A stretch of DNA of 64,000 nt from KBS50 sp042434095 (GTDB lineage: Bacteria > Actinomycetota > Actinomycetes > Mycobacteriales > Micromonosporaceae). The position numbers were made by a program, and so were the translations under genes. Positions within the stretch are counted from its first letter, which is position 1, and the number at the start of each line of letters is the position of its first letter. Positions 57,293-64,000 of the stretch are shown here, in pieces. The stretch covers positions 310,001 through 374,000 of the forward strand of contig NZ_JBHLUE010000019.1 of assembly GCF_042434095.1 (NCBI RefSeq). Direction: 5' to 3'. Below the pieces are notes generated by a model. That model was not told the origin of the DNA and did not search any database. It worked only from the letters and a program-made list of their open reading frames with translations.

Positions 57293-59137
57293 ATGTCCAC
57301 CAGCGACGGAGCGTTCACAGGTTTCGACGACTTCGCCGCGCGGCCGAACTTCGAGGTCGGGCTGCGGGGCTACGACAAGCGCCAGGTGGACCGGTACGTC
57401 GAGCAGACCGAGAGCCGGTTGGCTGCGGTGAACCTCGAGCATGGCCGGGCGGCCGAACAGGCCCGGAAGCTGGCCGACCAGCTCCGGGAGCAGAGCCGGC
57501 AGGACGAGCGGCTGCGGGCCGAGCTGACCGAGCTGCGGCGCCGGCCGAGCATGCCGGACCGGGCCACCTTCCGGGACCTCGGTCCGATGGTCGACCAGAT
57601 CCTCGACCTGGCCGAGAAGCAGGCCGGGGTGATCAAGGAGATGGCCGCCCACCGGGCCGCCGACCTGCAGAGCGAGGCGGAGAAGGTGCTCGCCGAGGCC
57701 CGCGAGCGGGCCGAGACCGCGGAGCGGGAGCTGGCGGAGGAGCTGGCGGCCCGGCGCGCGGCGCAGGAGAAGGCCCTCGCGGAGGACCGGTCGCGGGCCG
57801 AGGCGGAGCTGGACCGGTCCCGGGAGCGGGCCGAGAAGCTGCGCGCGGACGGCGAGACCGCGCTGCGTACCGCCCAGGAGGAGGCCAAGCGGATCGGCGA
57901 GGCCAGCGCGGAGCAGGTCGAGCAGGCGCGGGCCGCCGCCGAGGCGCTGATGAAGGCCGCCCGGGCGCAGATCCAGCAGGAGACCACGGCGGCCCGCGAG
58001 CAGAGCCAGCAGGAGCTGGCCCAGTGGCAGGCCAGCGTGGAACGGGAGATCGCCGACCGGCGCGCCGCGGCCGAGCGCTATCTGGCCGACCACCGCGAGG
58101 CGGCCGAGCGGGAGCTGGCGAGCCAGCGGATCGCCGCCGAGCAGAAGACCGGATTGCTGATCGCCGAGGCGCAGCGGTACTCGGCCGAGGTGAAGCAGCG
58201 GGCCGAGGAGCAGGTGTCGGTCCACGAGGAGCGACTCGCCGGGCTGCGGCGGGACGTCGACGAGCGGGACCGCGAGCTGACCGGGCTGCGCGAGGAACTG
58301 GCGGCAGCACGGACCGAGCTGTCCGAGTCGCGGGCCGGCAGCGCTGCCGCCAAGCGTGAGTTGGCCGCGGCCGAGCAGCGACTCGAGGAGGTCCGGGCGG
58401 AGGCGACCGCCGAGCTGGGCCGGCTGGACGAGGCGCGGCGCGCCGCCGAGTTCGCCGAGCGGCATGCCAAGGACGTGCGGGCGCGGGTGCAGCGGGAGGC
58501 CAAGCGGGTGGCCGACCTCGCCGCCGCCGCGGTGCTGGCGGCCGCGGCCGGCGGCGGCGGGGAGACCGCGGAGTACCCCATGCTGACCGCCCGACACTCC
58601 GCCGAGCCCCACGAGCCGCGGGTCATCGACGAGCCGGACACCGATGGCTGGCGCGGCCGGATCCCCTCCCAGCGGCCGGCCGTCGAGCCGCCGGCCGGGG
58701 AGCGGTCGGGGACCGACGGCGAGCGGTCCCGTACCGCCGAAGCCTGGTCCGGCGCCTCGGACGACGACCGGTCCGGCCGCGACGATTGGTCGGCCGCCCC
58801 CGGCGGCGACCGGTCGCGTGCCTCGGGCGGCGATCGGCCCGAGACGGACGACGACAGGTCCGGGACCGACGAGGGCGAACGGTCCGGGACGGACGACGGC
58901 GGATGGTCCGGGACGGACGACGGCGAACGGTCCGGGACGCACGAGGGCGAATGGTCCCGGATGGACGGCGGCGATCGGTCGAGGACCGACGACGGGGAAC
59001 GGTCCGAAATCGCGGCGGGCGAGGCCCGCCGCCCGGCGCGGGACGGCTACCGGGCGCCGATCGCGCTTCCGGCCGAACCGGTGGAGCGACCCGCGTACGC
59101 GGCGGGCGAGCCGCTGAACGGCAGAACGGTCGGCTGA
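57293..59137 (+). CDS. DivIVA-like long coiled-coil protein
   Basis: A 614-residue cytoskeletal-type protein. The N-terminal GLRGYDKRQVDRYVEQTESRL is the DivIVA-domain signature (GY-x-x-x-VD-x-(F/Y)). About residues 40-430 are nearly continuous coiled coil rich in Ala, Glu, Arg and Gln, resembling Scy/FilP-type polarity proteins of filamentous actinobacteria. From about residue 460 the tail is built from repeated DDGERSGTD-like units, at about 58690-59010. The ATG has GGAGG seven bases upstream. It probably organises the cell pole or tip, an inference from the family. Confidence 0.87.
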   Translation: MSTSDGAFTGFDDFAARPNFEVGLRGYDKRQVDRYVEQTESRLAAVNLEHGRAAEQARKLADQLREQSRQDERLRAELTELRRRPSMPDRATFRDLGPMVDQILDLAEKQAGVIKEMAAHRAADLQSEAEKVLAEARERAETAERELAEELAARRAAQEKALAEDRSRAEAELDRSRERAEKLRADGETALRTAQEEAKRIGEASAEQVEQARAAAEALMKAARAQIQQETTAAREQSQQELAQWQASVEREIADRRAAAERYLADHREAAERELASQRIAAEQKTGLLIAEAQRYSAEVKQRAEEQVSVHEERLAGLRRDVDERDRELTGLREELAAARTELSESRAGSAAAKRELAAAEQRLEEVRAEATAELGRLDEARRAAEFAERHAKDVRARVQREAKRVADLAAAAVLAAAAGGGGETAEYPMLTARHSAEPHEPRVIDEPDTDGWRGRIPSQRPAVEPPAGERSGTDGERSRTAEAWSGASDDDRSGRDDWSAAPGGDRSRASGGDRPETDDDRSGTDEGERSGTDDGGWSGTDDGERSGTHEGEWSRMDGGDRSRTDDGERSEIAAGEARRPARDGYRAPIALPAEPVERPAYAAGEPLNGRTVG

Positions 59138-59292
59138 GCCAGCGGCCGCGACCGGGCGGCCGGTCCGGCGGAGACCGGGCCGCGACCGGCCGCCGCTCGC
59201 GCTGAGCCAGCGGCCGCGACCGGGTGGGCGGGCGCCACGCGCGGCCCGTGCGCCGGCTGGACATCGACCGCGGGCCGTGCCTGGATAAGGGC

Positions 59293-60150
59293 ATGACCGA
59301 CGACTTCGACCAGGCCACCCGCCAACGGATGGCCACCATCGAGGCCAACTGGGACGAGCGGACGCCCATTCACGCGGCCAGCCGCTTCTACGACGTTGGC
59401 GGCAGGCCCGCGGAGTCCTGGTTTGCCGGCTACGAGTGGACGGACCTGGGAGACCTGGCCGGACGCGACGTCCTGCACCTGCAGTGCCACCTGGGCACCG
59501 AGACGGCCGCGTTCGCCCGGCGCGGCGCCCGTACCGTCGGGGTGGATCTTTCCTCGGCGGCGGTGACGGAGGCGCGGCGCATCGCCGGGCAGGCCGGCCT
59601 GGACATCGAGTACGTGCACGCGAACGTCTACGACGCCGTCGAGGCCCTCGACGGGCGGCGGTTCGATGTGGTCTACACCGGCAAGGGCGCGCTGTGTTAC
59701 CTGCCCGACCTCGCCCGCTGGGCGCGGGTGCTCAGCCGCCTGCTGCGTCCGGGCGGCGCGGCGTACGTGGTGGAGTTCCACCCGGTGCTGACATCCCTCG
59801 GGCTGGTGCCGGGCGACCCGCGGGACCGGGAGCTGATCCTGCGCCACGACTACCTGGCCGGTCGCGGGGCCATCGAGCTCGACGCCACCCGCACCTACAC
59901 CGACGGGCCGCAACTGCGGAAGGCCACCACCTGCTACGAATGGGCGCACGGCCTGGGCGAGGTGGTCACGGCGCTGGTGGACGCCGGCATCCGGATCGAG
60001 CGGCTGCGGGAGAGCGCGGAGCTGCCCTGGCCGCGCTGGCCGCAGATGATCCCGACCGACGACGGCTGGTGGCGGCTGCCCGACGAGCAGGCCCGGATCC
60101 CGCTGTTCTACGCGCTGCTCGGCACCGCGGGCCCGGCCCGAGCCGCCTGA
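59293..60150 (+). CDS. SAM-dependent methyltransferase
   Basis: A 285-residue class I methyltransferase. Motif I reads VLHLQCHLGTETAAFARRGA, a variant of the usual G-x-G, followed by VGVDLSSAAVTEARRIA. The downstream FDVVYTGKGALCYLPDLARWARVLSRLLRPGG block is typical. The C-terminal WPRWPQMIPTDDGWWRLP is characteristic of a family frequent in Streptomyces. The substrate is unknown. I use the ATG at 59293; AAGG lies just upstream. Confidence 0.88.
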   Translation: MTDDFDQATRQRMATIEANWDERTPIHAASRFYDVGGRPAESWFAGYEWTDLGDLAGRDVLHLQCHLGTETAAFARRGARTVGVDLSSAAVTEARRIAGQAGLDIEYVHANVYDAVEALDGRRFDVVYTGKGALCYLPDLARWARVLSRLLRPGGAAYVVEFHPVLTSLGLVPGDPRDRELILRHDYLAGRGAIELDATRTYTDGPQLRKATTCYEWAHGLGEVVTALVDAGIRIERLRESAELPWPRWPQMIPTDDGWWRLPDEQARIPLFYALLGTAGPARAA

Positions 60151-60361
60151 CCCGGCCGCGCCCACCGCGGGCCCGGCCCGAGCCGGCTGACCGAAACAAG
60201 CCGACCGCGGCCCCGACCGGCACCGGCTGACCGGAGCAGGGCCACCCGCGGACCCGACCGGGCTCGGGAGACGGTGCGCAATCCGGGGCTGACCGTGGGT
60301 GGCCGCCTTCGGTAGGGTCGGGGCCAGTGATGGTGGTCCATCGTGGTCGGGGTGGCGGGAC

Positions 60362-63025
60362 ATGGAGTCGGTGTCGTCGGCGTTCGCGAAGGCGGTGACG
60401 GCACACCGGGAGGCGGTGTCGCACCTGGCGGCCGCGCGGGCCCGGGCCGGCGACGATCGGCCGGCCGGCTTCGACGCCGCCGGACGCGCCGATCAGGTAC
60501 GCGGGCTGGCGACCGAGCTGCGCCGGCTGGGTACGGCGCTCGCCCCCGGCTGGCTGGGCTGCCCGCTCGACGGCTCGGTGGCGAACCTGCCCACCGGGGT
60601 GCAGCAGCACGCGGGCCGGCCGGTCCTGATCCGGGTGGGCGACGCGGTGCCCGCCGCCGATTGCTGGTTCCCGGTGGTGGCGCCGTTCGTCGGGGCCGGT
60701 CATCTGGCGGTGGACCGGGACGCCCGGGATCCTGCGGTGGCCCGCTGGCTGCGCGGGTTGCTGCTGCGGGTGCTGGCCGCGCTGCCCGAGGACACGGCGC
60801 GGGTGGCCACGGTGGACGGCGCCACCCTCGGCGCGGTCTTCGCGCCGTTCCGGGATCTCGCCGAGTCCGCGGCGTGGCCGCCGACGGCCACCGACCTGGC
60901 GGGCCTGCACGCCGTGCTGACCGAGGCCGAGCGACGGATCGCCGGGGCGCCGGCCGGGGCGGTCCCGGCGCGGCCCGAGCCGGCCGGCGCGGCGGATCCG
61001 GCGGTGCTGCTGGTGTGCTGCGCGGCGCTGCCCGAGGGCACGGGGCGGGCCGAGTGGTCGCGGCTGGCCGGCATCGCCCACGCGGGGCCGCCGGCCGGGG
61101 TGTACCTGCTGCTGGCCGGCTATCCGCCGGCGCAGCTTCCGGGGCTGCCCGTGGCGCCGCGGCTGGTCTCCACCACCCACCTCACGGCGCTGCGGGACGG
61201 GACGTACGCGGTGTCGGACCCGCCCGGTCCGCACCGGTTCGGCGCGGGGTCGCCCGGCCTACCGGTGCCGGTACGGCTGGACCCGGGGCCGCCGGACGAG
61301 CTGGTGGAGCTGGTCTGCCGGCGGTTGGGCAGCTCGGCGCGGGCGCTCGCGTCGACCGACTTCGCGGCGCTGATGCCGGACCGGCTCTGGACCGCCTCGT
61401 CGATCGACGGCGTGCGTACGGTGGTCGGCCGGGAGGGTCGGGGCGAGGCCGTGCTGGCGCTGGACGACGCCACGCCGCACTGGCTGGTGGGCGGCCGCAC
61501 CGGATCGGGCAAGACGGTGTTCCTGCTGGACGTGCTCTACGGGTTGGCCTCCCGGTACTCCCCCGACGAGCTGGCGCTCTACCTGCTCGACTTCAAGGAG
61601 GGCGTGTCGTTCGCGGAGTTCACCCCGACCGCGGTGGACCCGTCGTGGGTCCCGCACGCCCGGACCGTCGGGATCGAGTCCGACCGGGAGTACGGCCTGG
61701 CCGTGCTGCGGTCGCTGTCCCGGGAGATGGCGCGACGGGCCACCGAGCTGAAGCGGGCCGGCGTGACCAAGCTGGCCGACCTGCGCACGGGCCGGCCGGA
61801 CGTGGCCATGCCACGGCTGGTGGCGGTGATCGACGAGTTCCATGTGCTGTTCGAAGGGAACGACGGGCTGGCCCGGCAGGCGGTCGGGCTGCTGGAGGAG
61901 CTGGCCCGCAAGGGCCGCTCGTACGGCATCCATCTGATCCTGGCGTCACAGACCATCGCCGGGGTGGAGGCGCTGTTCGCCAAGACGGAGTCGATCTTCG
62001 GGCAGTTCCCGTTGCGGGTCGCCCTGGCCGGCGGGGGCGGCGTGCTCGATCAGCTCAACGACGCCGCCGACAACCTGCCGGTGGGGGTGGCCGTGGTGAA
62101 CACCGCGGCCGGTCTGGCGGGGTCGAACCGGGTGGTGCGGTTCCCGGACGCCGACACGGTCTCGGTGACCGCGCAGCGGCACCGGCTGTGGGAGGCGCGG
62201 CCGCCCGGTGACTCGCCCCCGGCGGTGTTCGCCGGCTACGCCGAGCAGCACCCCGAGCAGGATCCGGGGTTCGTCCGGCTGTCGCCACGGGTACGCCGCC
62301 GGCGGGCCGTGGTCGGCCGGGCGGTGGATGTCGGGCTGCCCACCGCCGGCTTCCCGTTCGACGCCACCCCCGGCAGCCACCTCGGGGTGCTCGGCACCTC
62401 GCCGGTGGGCGCGGACGTGCTGTACGCGGCGGCCTGCGGGCTGGCCCGGCAGCACGAGCCGGGCGGCGCGCGCTTCGTGGTCGCGCCGCTGGTGGCCGCC
62501 GCCGACGAGGCCGCCGACGCGACGGTGGCGGCGGTCGCCGCAGCCGGTCAGGACTGCGAGACGGTGGACGTCACCGGGCTGCGCGACCTGCTGGGTCGGC
62601 TGGCCGGGCGGGCCGGCGCCGCCGGTCGGGCCATCGGTACGACCACGTACCTGGTGGTGTTCGGCGCGGACGCCGCCAGCGGACTGCTGGCCGCCAGCGA
62701 CCCGACGACGTACCGGTCGGGCCACGACGACCTGCGGGCGGTGCTGGCCGGCGGGCCGAGCGCGGGGATCCACCTGCTCGGGTGGTGGCGCACGCTGAGC
62801 CGGTACGCCGCGGACCTCGGCCCGACCGGCGGCGGTGAGATCGCCCATCTGGTGGTGCTCAACCTGCCGGCCGCCGACGTGGGCTCGCTGCTCGGCGACT
62901 ACACGGCGGAGTGGCGGCCCCGGCCCAACCGCGCGTTGCTGATCGACCGGGACGACAACCGGCGGACGCTGATCGTCCCGTACGTCCGGCCCGGCACGCT
63001 GGACGGGCTGGAGGCGGCGTCGTGA
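60362..63025 (+). CDS. FtsK/SpoIIIE-type ATPase
   Basis: An 887-residue protein. The N-terminal third is helical without membrane segments. The FtsK/SpoIIIE motor domain has Walker A GGRTGSGKTVF near residue 377 and Walker B RLVAVIDEFHVLF near 480, followed by SYGIHLILASQ. A second, degenerate motor-like domain occupies the C-terminal third (GSHLGVLGTSPVGAD in the P-loop position and SAGIHLLGWWRTL). Such tandem motors occur in type VII secretion ATPases and in other soluble FtsK-like proteins. The ATG at 60362 has GGCGGGAC upstream. The following membrane protein gene overlaps its stop. Confidence 0.88.
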   Translation: MESVSSAFAKAVTAHREAVSHLAAARARAGDDRPAGFDAAGRADQVRGLATELRRLGTALAPGWLGCPLDGSVANLPTGVQQHAGRPVLIRVGDAVPAADCWFPVVAPFVGAGHLAVDRDARDPAVARWLRGLLLRVLAALPEDTARVATVDGATLGAVFAPFRDLAESAAWPPTATDLAGLHAVLTEAERRIAGAPAGAVPARPEPAGAADPAVLLVCCAALPEGTGRAEWSRLAGIAHAGPPAGVYLLLAGYPPAQLPGLPVAPRLVSTTHLTALRDGTYAVSDPPGPHRFGAGSPGLPVPVRLDPGPPDELVELVCRRLGSSARALASTDFAALMPDRLWTASSIDGVRTVVGREGRGEAVLALDDATPHWLVGGRTGSGKTVFLLDVLYGLASRYSPDELALYLLDFKEGVSFAEFTPTAVDPSWVPHARTVGIESDREYGLAVLRSLSREMARRATELKRAGVTKLADLRTGRPDVAMPRLVAVIDEFHVLFEGNDGLARQAVGLLEELARKGRSYGIHLILASQTIAGVEALFAKTESIFGQFPLRVALAGGGGVLDQLNDAADNLPVGVAVVNTAAGLAGSNRVVRFPDADTVSVTAQRHRLWEARPPGDSPPAVFAGYAEQHPEQDPGFVRLSPRVRRRRAVVGRAVDVGLPTAGFPFDATPGSHLGVLGTSPVGADVLYAAACGLARQHEPGGARFVVAPLVAAADEAADATVAAVAAAGQDCETVDVTGLRDLLGRLAGRAGAAGRAIGTTTYLVVFGADAASGLLAASDPTTYRSGHDDLRAVLAGGPSAGIHLLGWWRTLSRYAADLGPTGGGEIAHLVVLNLPAADVGSLLGDYTAEWRPRPNRALLIDRDDNRRTLIVPYVRPGTLDGLEAAS

Positions 63026-63741
63026 CCGACCCCGGCGAGCACCCGCCGCCGGTGCCGGCGCCGCGGCGGTCCGGCGCCGAACGCCCCGGCCGGTACGCCC
63101 CCCAGCCGGTCAGCTGGGCGGCGTACACCGAGACCGCCCGGCGGCTCGGCGAGATCCTGCACGGCGAGCGCGCCCGGGTCGACCAGCAGGCGGCCCGGGA
63201 CCGGCGGCTGCGGACCGGCGCGGACGAGTTGGCGCACCGGCTCGCCGTACAGGGTCAACACCTCGCCGACCTGGCCGGCACGCTGCGGCTCCCGCAGCCG
63301 CAGGTCGGTAACGTCGCCCCCGGCCCGGTGCCGGATCCGGCCGAGGCGCTGCGGCGGGGCGCGGTGGCGGCGGACGCCGCCGACGCGGCGGCCGCGGAGG
63401 CACACGCCCGGGCCGGCCGGCCCGCGCTGCTGCCCGGGCTCCCGCCGGTGGCCCGCAACGCCCTGCTGTACGCCGCCGCGGCCCTGCTGGGCAGCGGCGT
63501 CTCGATGCTGCTGTTCCTGCTGAGCCCGGGCGACCTGGGGCGCATCCCCTGGCAGCTCGTGCCGTGGTCGCTGTGCGGGCTGCCGGCCCTGGCGTTCTTC
63601 GCCGGCTACCTGGCGATCGGCCTGCTCGGCCGGCCCCGGCTCGGTGGCGGCGGCACCCGGTCCGCCCGGCTGGGCGGGGCCATCTGCTTCCTCGGCATGC
63701 CGTTGCTGTGGCTCGTGTTCCTCGCCGCCACCCGCGGCTGA
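63022..63741 (+). CDS. Membrane protein coupled to the FtsK-like ATPase
   Basis: A 239-residue protein. The GTG start overlaps the stop of the ATPase gene (GTGA). The first 60 residues are Pro/Arg rich, then a helical region (TARRLGEILHGERARVDQQAARDRRLR) that may form a coiled coil. Three membrane helices follow in the C-terminal half, at about residues 148-170, 180-202 and 218-236. It could anchor the otherwise soluble ATPase at the membrane. No family was recognised. Confidence 0.78.
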   Translation: MTDPGEHPPPVPAPRRSGAERPGRYAPQPVSWAAYTETARRLGEILHGERARVDQQAARDRRLRTGADELAHRLAVQGQHLADLAGTLRLPQPQVGNVAPGPVPDPAEALRRGAVAADAADAAAAEAHARAGRPALLPGLPPVARNALLYAAAALLGSGVSMLLFLLSPGDLGRIPWQLVPWSLCGLPALAFFAGYLAIGLLGRPRLGGGGTRSARLGGAICFLGMPLLWLVFLAATRG

Positions 63742-63895
63742 CGGAGTCCTGCCGGCGCTCACCGCCGGCACCCAGCAACCGGCCGTGCTGGCGCCATCGG
63801 CAAGCTCGCGGCGGCCAAGCAGAGGTTCGGCGAAGGCGGCGGGCTGATCCGGGCCGCCATCGGGCAGACCGACAAGGACAACGCGGTCCTGTGCG
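63742..63895 (+). other. Protein-like remnant with no start codon
   Basis: Directly after the stop at 63739-63741 the same frame continues without a start. It reads AIGKLAAAKQRFGEGGGLIRAAIGQ and TDKDNAVLCG at about 63796-63890, with Lys, Gln, Asp and Asn codons unlike random GC-rich sequence. It may be what is left of a small gene of this operon. Evidence is weak. Confidence 0.35.
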
Positions 63896-63927
63896 GTGCG
63901 ACCCGGGCGGGAGCGCCCGGGTCGCAC
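63896..63927. terminator. Strong hairpin terminator
   Basis: A perfect 14-base stem, GTGCGACCCGGGCG at 63896-63909 with 63914-63927 and a GGAG loop. It ends the FtsK-like operon and lies before a convergent gene end at 63964. Confidence 0.75.
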
Positions 63928-63963
63928 CCGATCAGGCCGCCGGTCCGGGGCCGGCCGGGAGAC

Positions 63964-64000
63964 TCAGTCCCGGCTGGAGAACGCGGCGTCGAAGGCCGCC
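63964..64000 (-). CDS. C-terminal end of a gene running out of the window
   Basis: A minus-strand frame enters from the right edge and ends at the TGA at 63966-63964 with the residues AAFDAAFSSRD. The position just after a strong terminator, and the ordinary composition of the tail, suggest a real gene. The product cannot be told from 11 residues. Confidence 0.4.
   Translation of the reverse strand, partial: AAFDAAFSSRD

Overview
The window is high-GC DNA with dense, short-gapped genes and frequent GTG starts, typical of an actinobacterium. Several points suggest the Micromonosporaceae (Micromonospora and relatives): an actinobacterial SOS box, bkd-type branched-chain 2-oxoacid dehydrogenase genes, an F420/flavin-type luciferase-like enzyme, a DivIVA-like coiled-coil protein, and three copies of a roughly 52-bp GGAAGGGCCCC...GGGGCCCTTCC palindrome at transcript ends. 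The family assignment is an inference. No rRNA, tRNA, CRISPR array or complete insertion sequence was found.

Region 1 (1-4.7 kb) is the most unusual part. It holds two paralogous peptides with ten cysteines each, an ABC exporter without a peptidase domain, a TlpA/MauD-like thioredoxin-fold protein, a MauE-like membrane protein and, convergently, a small S26 signal peptidase. Together they look like a cassette that makes, exports, trims and disulfide-bonds a Cys-rich peptide pair. I do not recognise it as a named system. The distal peptide has its own RNA-level control: an intrinsic terminator before it and a hairpin covering its ribosome binding site.

Region 2 (4.7-16.8 kb) carries adenylate kinase, cytochrome bd oxidase (cydB, cydA), a universal stress protein, a secreted double ferritin-like protein, a peptidase-like lipoprotein that has lost its zinc motif, FKBP, a CBS-pair protein, an SMP-30-like protein, an L,D-transpeptidase and a radical SAM enzyme with CX8CX2C spacing. 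Region 3 (16.9-25.2 kb) has two unknown proteins (one with TPR-like repeats), a GH43 enzyme behind a TACAACGTTGTA operator, yaaA, a PEBP protein, an Rpn-like nuclease and a VOC protein.

Region 4 (25.2-34.8 kb) contains the bkd operon with a divergent Lrp regulator, a lytic polysaccharide monooxygenase, a MOSC protein, a PhyH dioxygenase with the same TACAACGTTGTA box upstream, a glutathionyl-hydroquinone reductase and a phosphatase. Region 5 (34.8-44.7 kb) contains a YcnI-like protein, a translationally linked set (zinc ribbon protein, VirD4/TraG-like ATPase, zinc-ribbon M48 protease), an RsbW-like kinase, a chagasin-like inhibitor and a valyl-tRNA synthetase with an internally repeated N-terminus. 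Upstream of the synthetase is a 20-residue leader peptide rich in valine codons, which suggests ribosome-mediated attenuation.

Region 6 (44.7-57.1 kb) includes methyltransferase, RNase H, acetyltransferase, a WXG-type polymorphic toxin with its immunity gene, Nudix, YchJ-like, MFS/MarR with an operator, a luciferase-like enzyme, dinB with an SOS box over its start codon, Lrp/EamA and a decayed aldo-keto reductase. Region 7 (57.2-64 kb) has a long DivIVA-like protein, a methyltransferase and an FtsK/SpoIIIE-like ATPase coupled to a membrane protein, ending in a strong hairpin and the tail of a gene that leaves the window.
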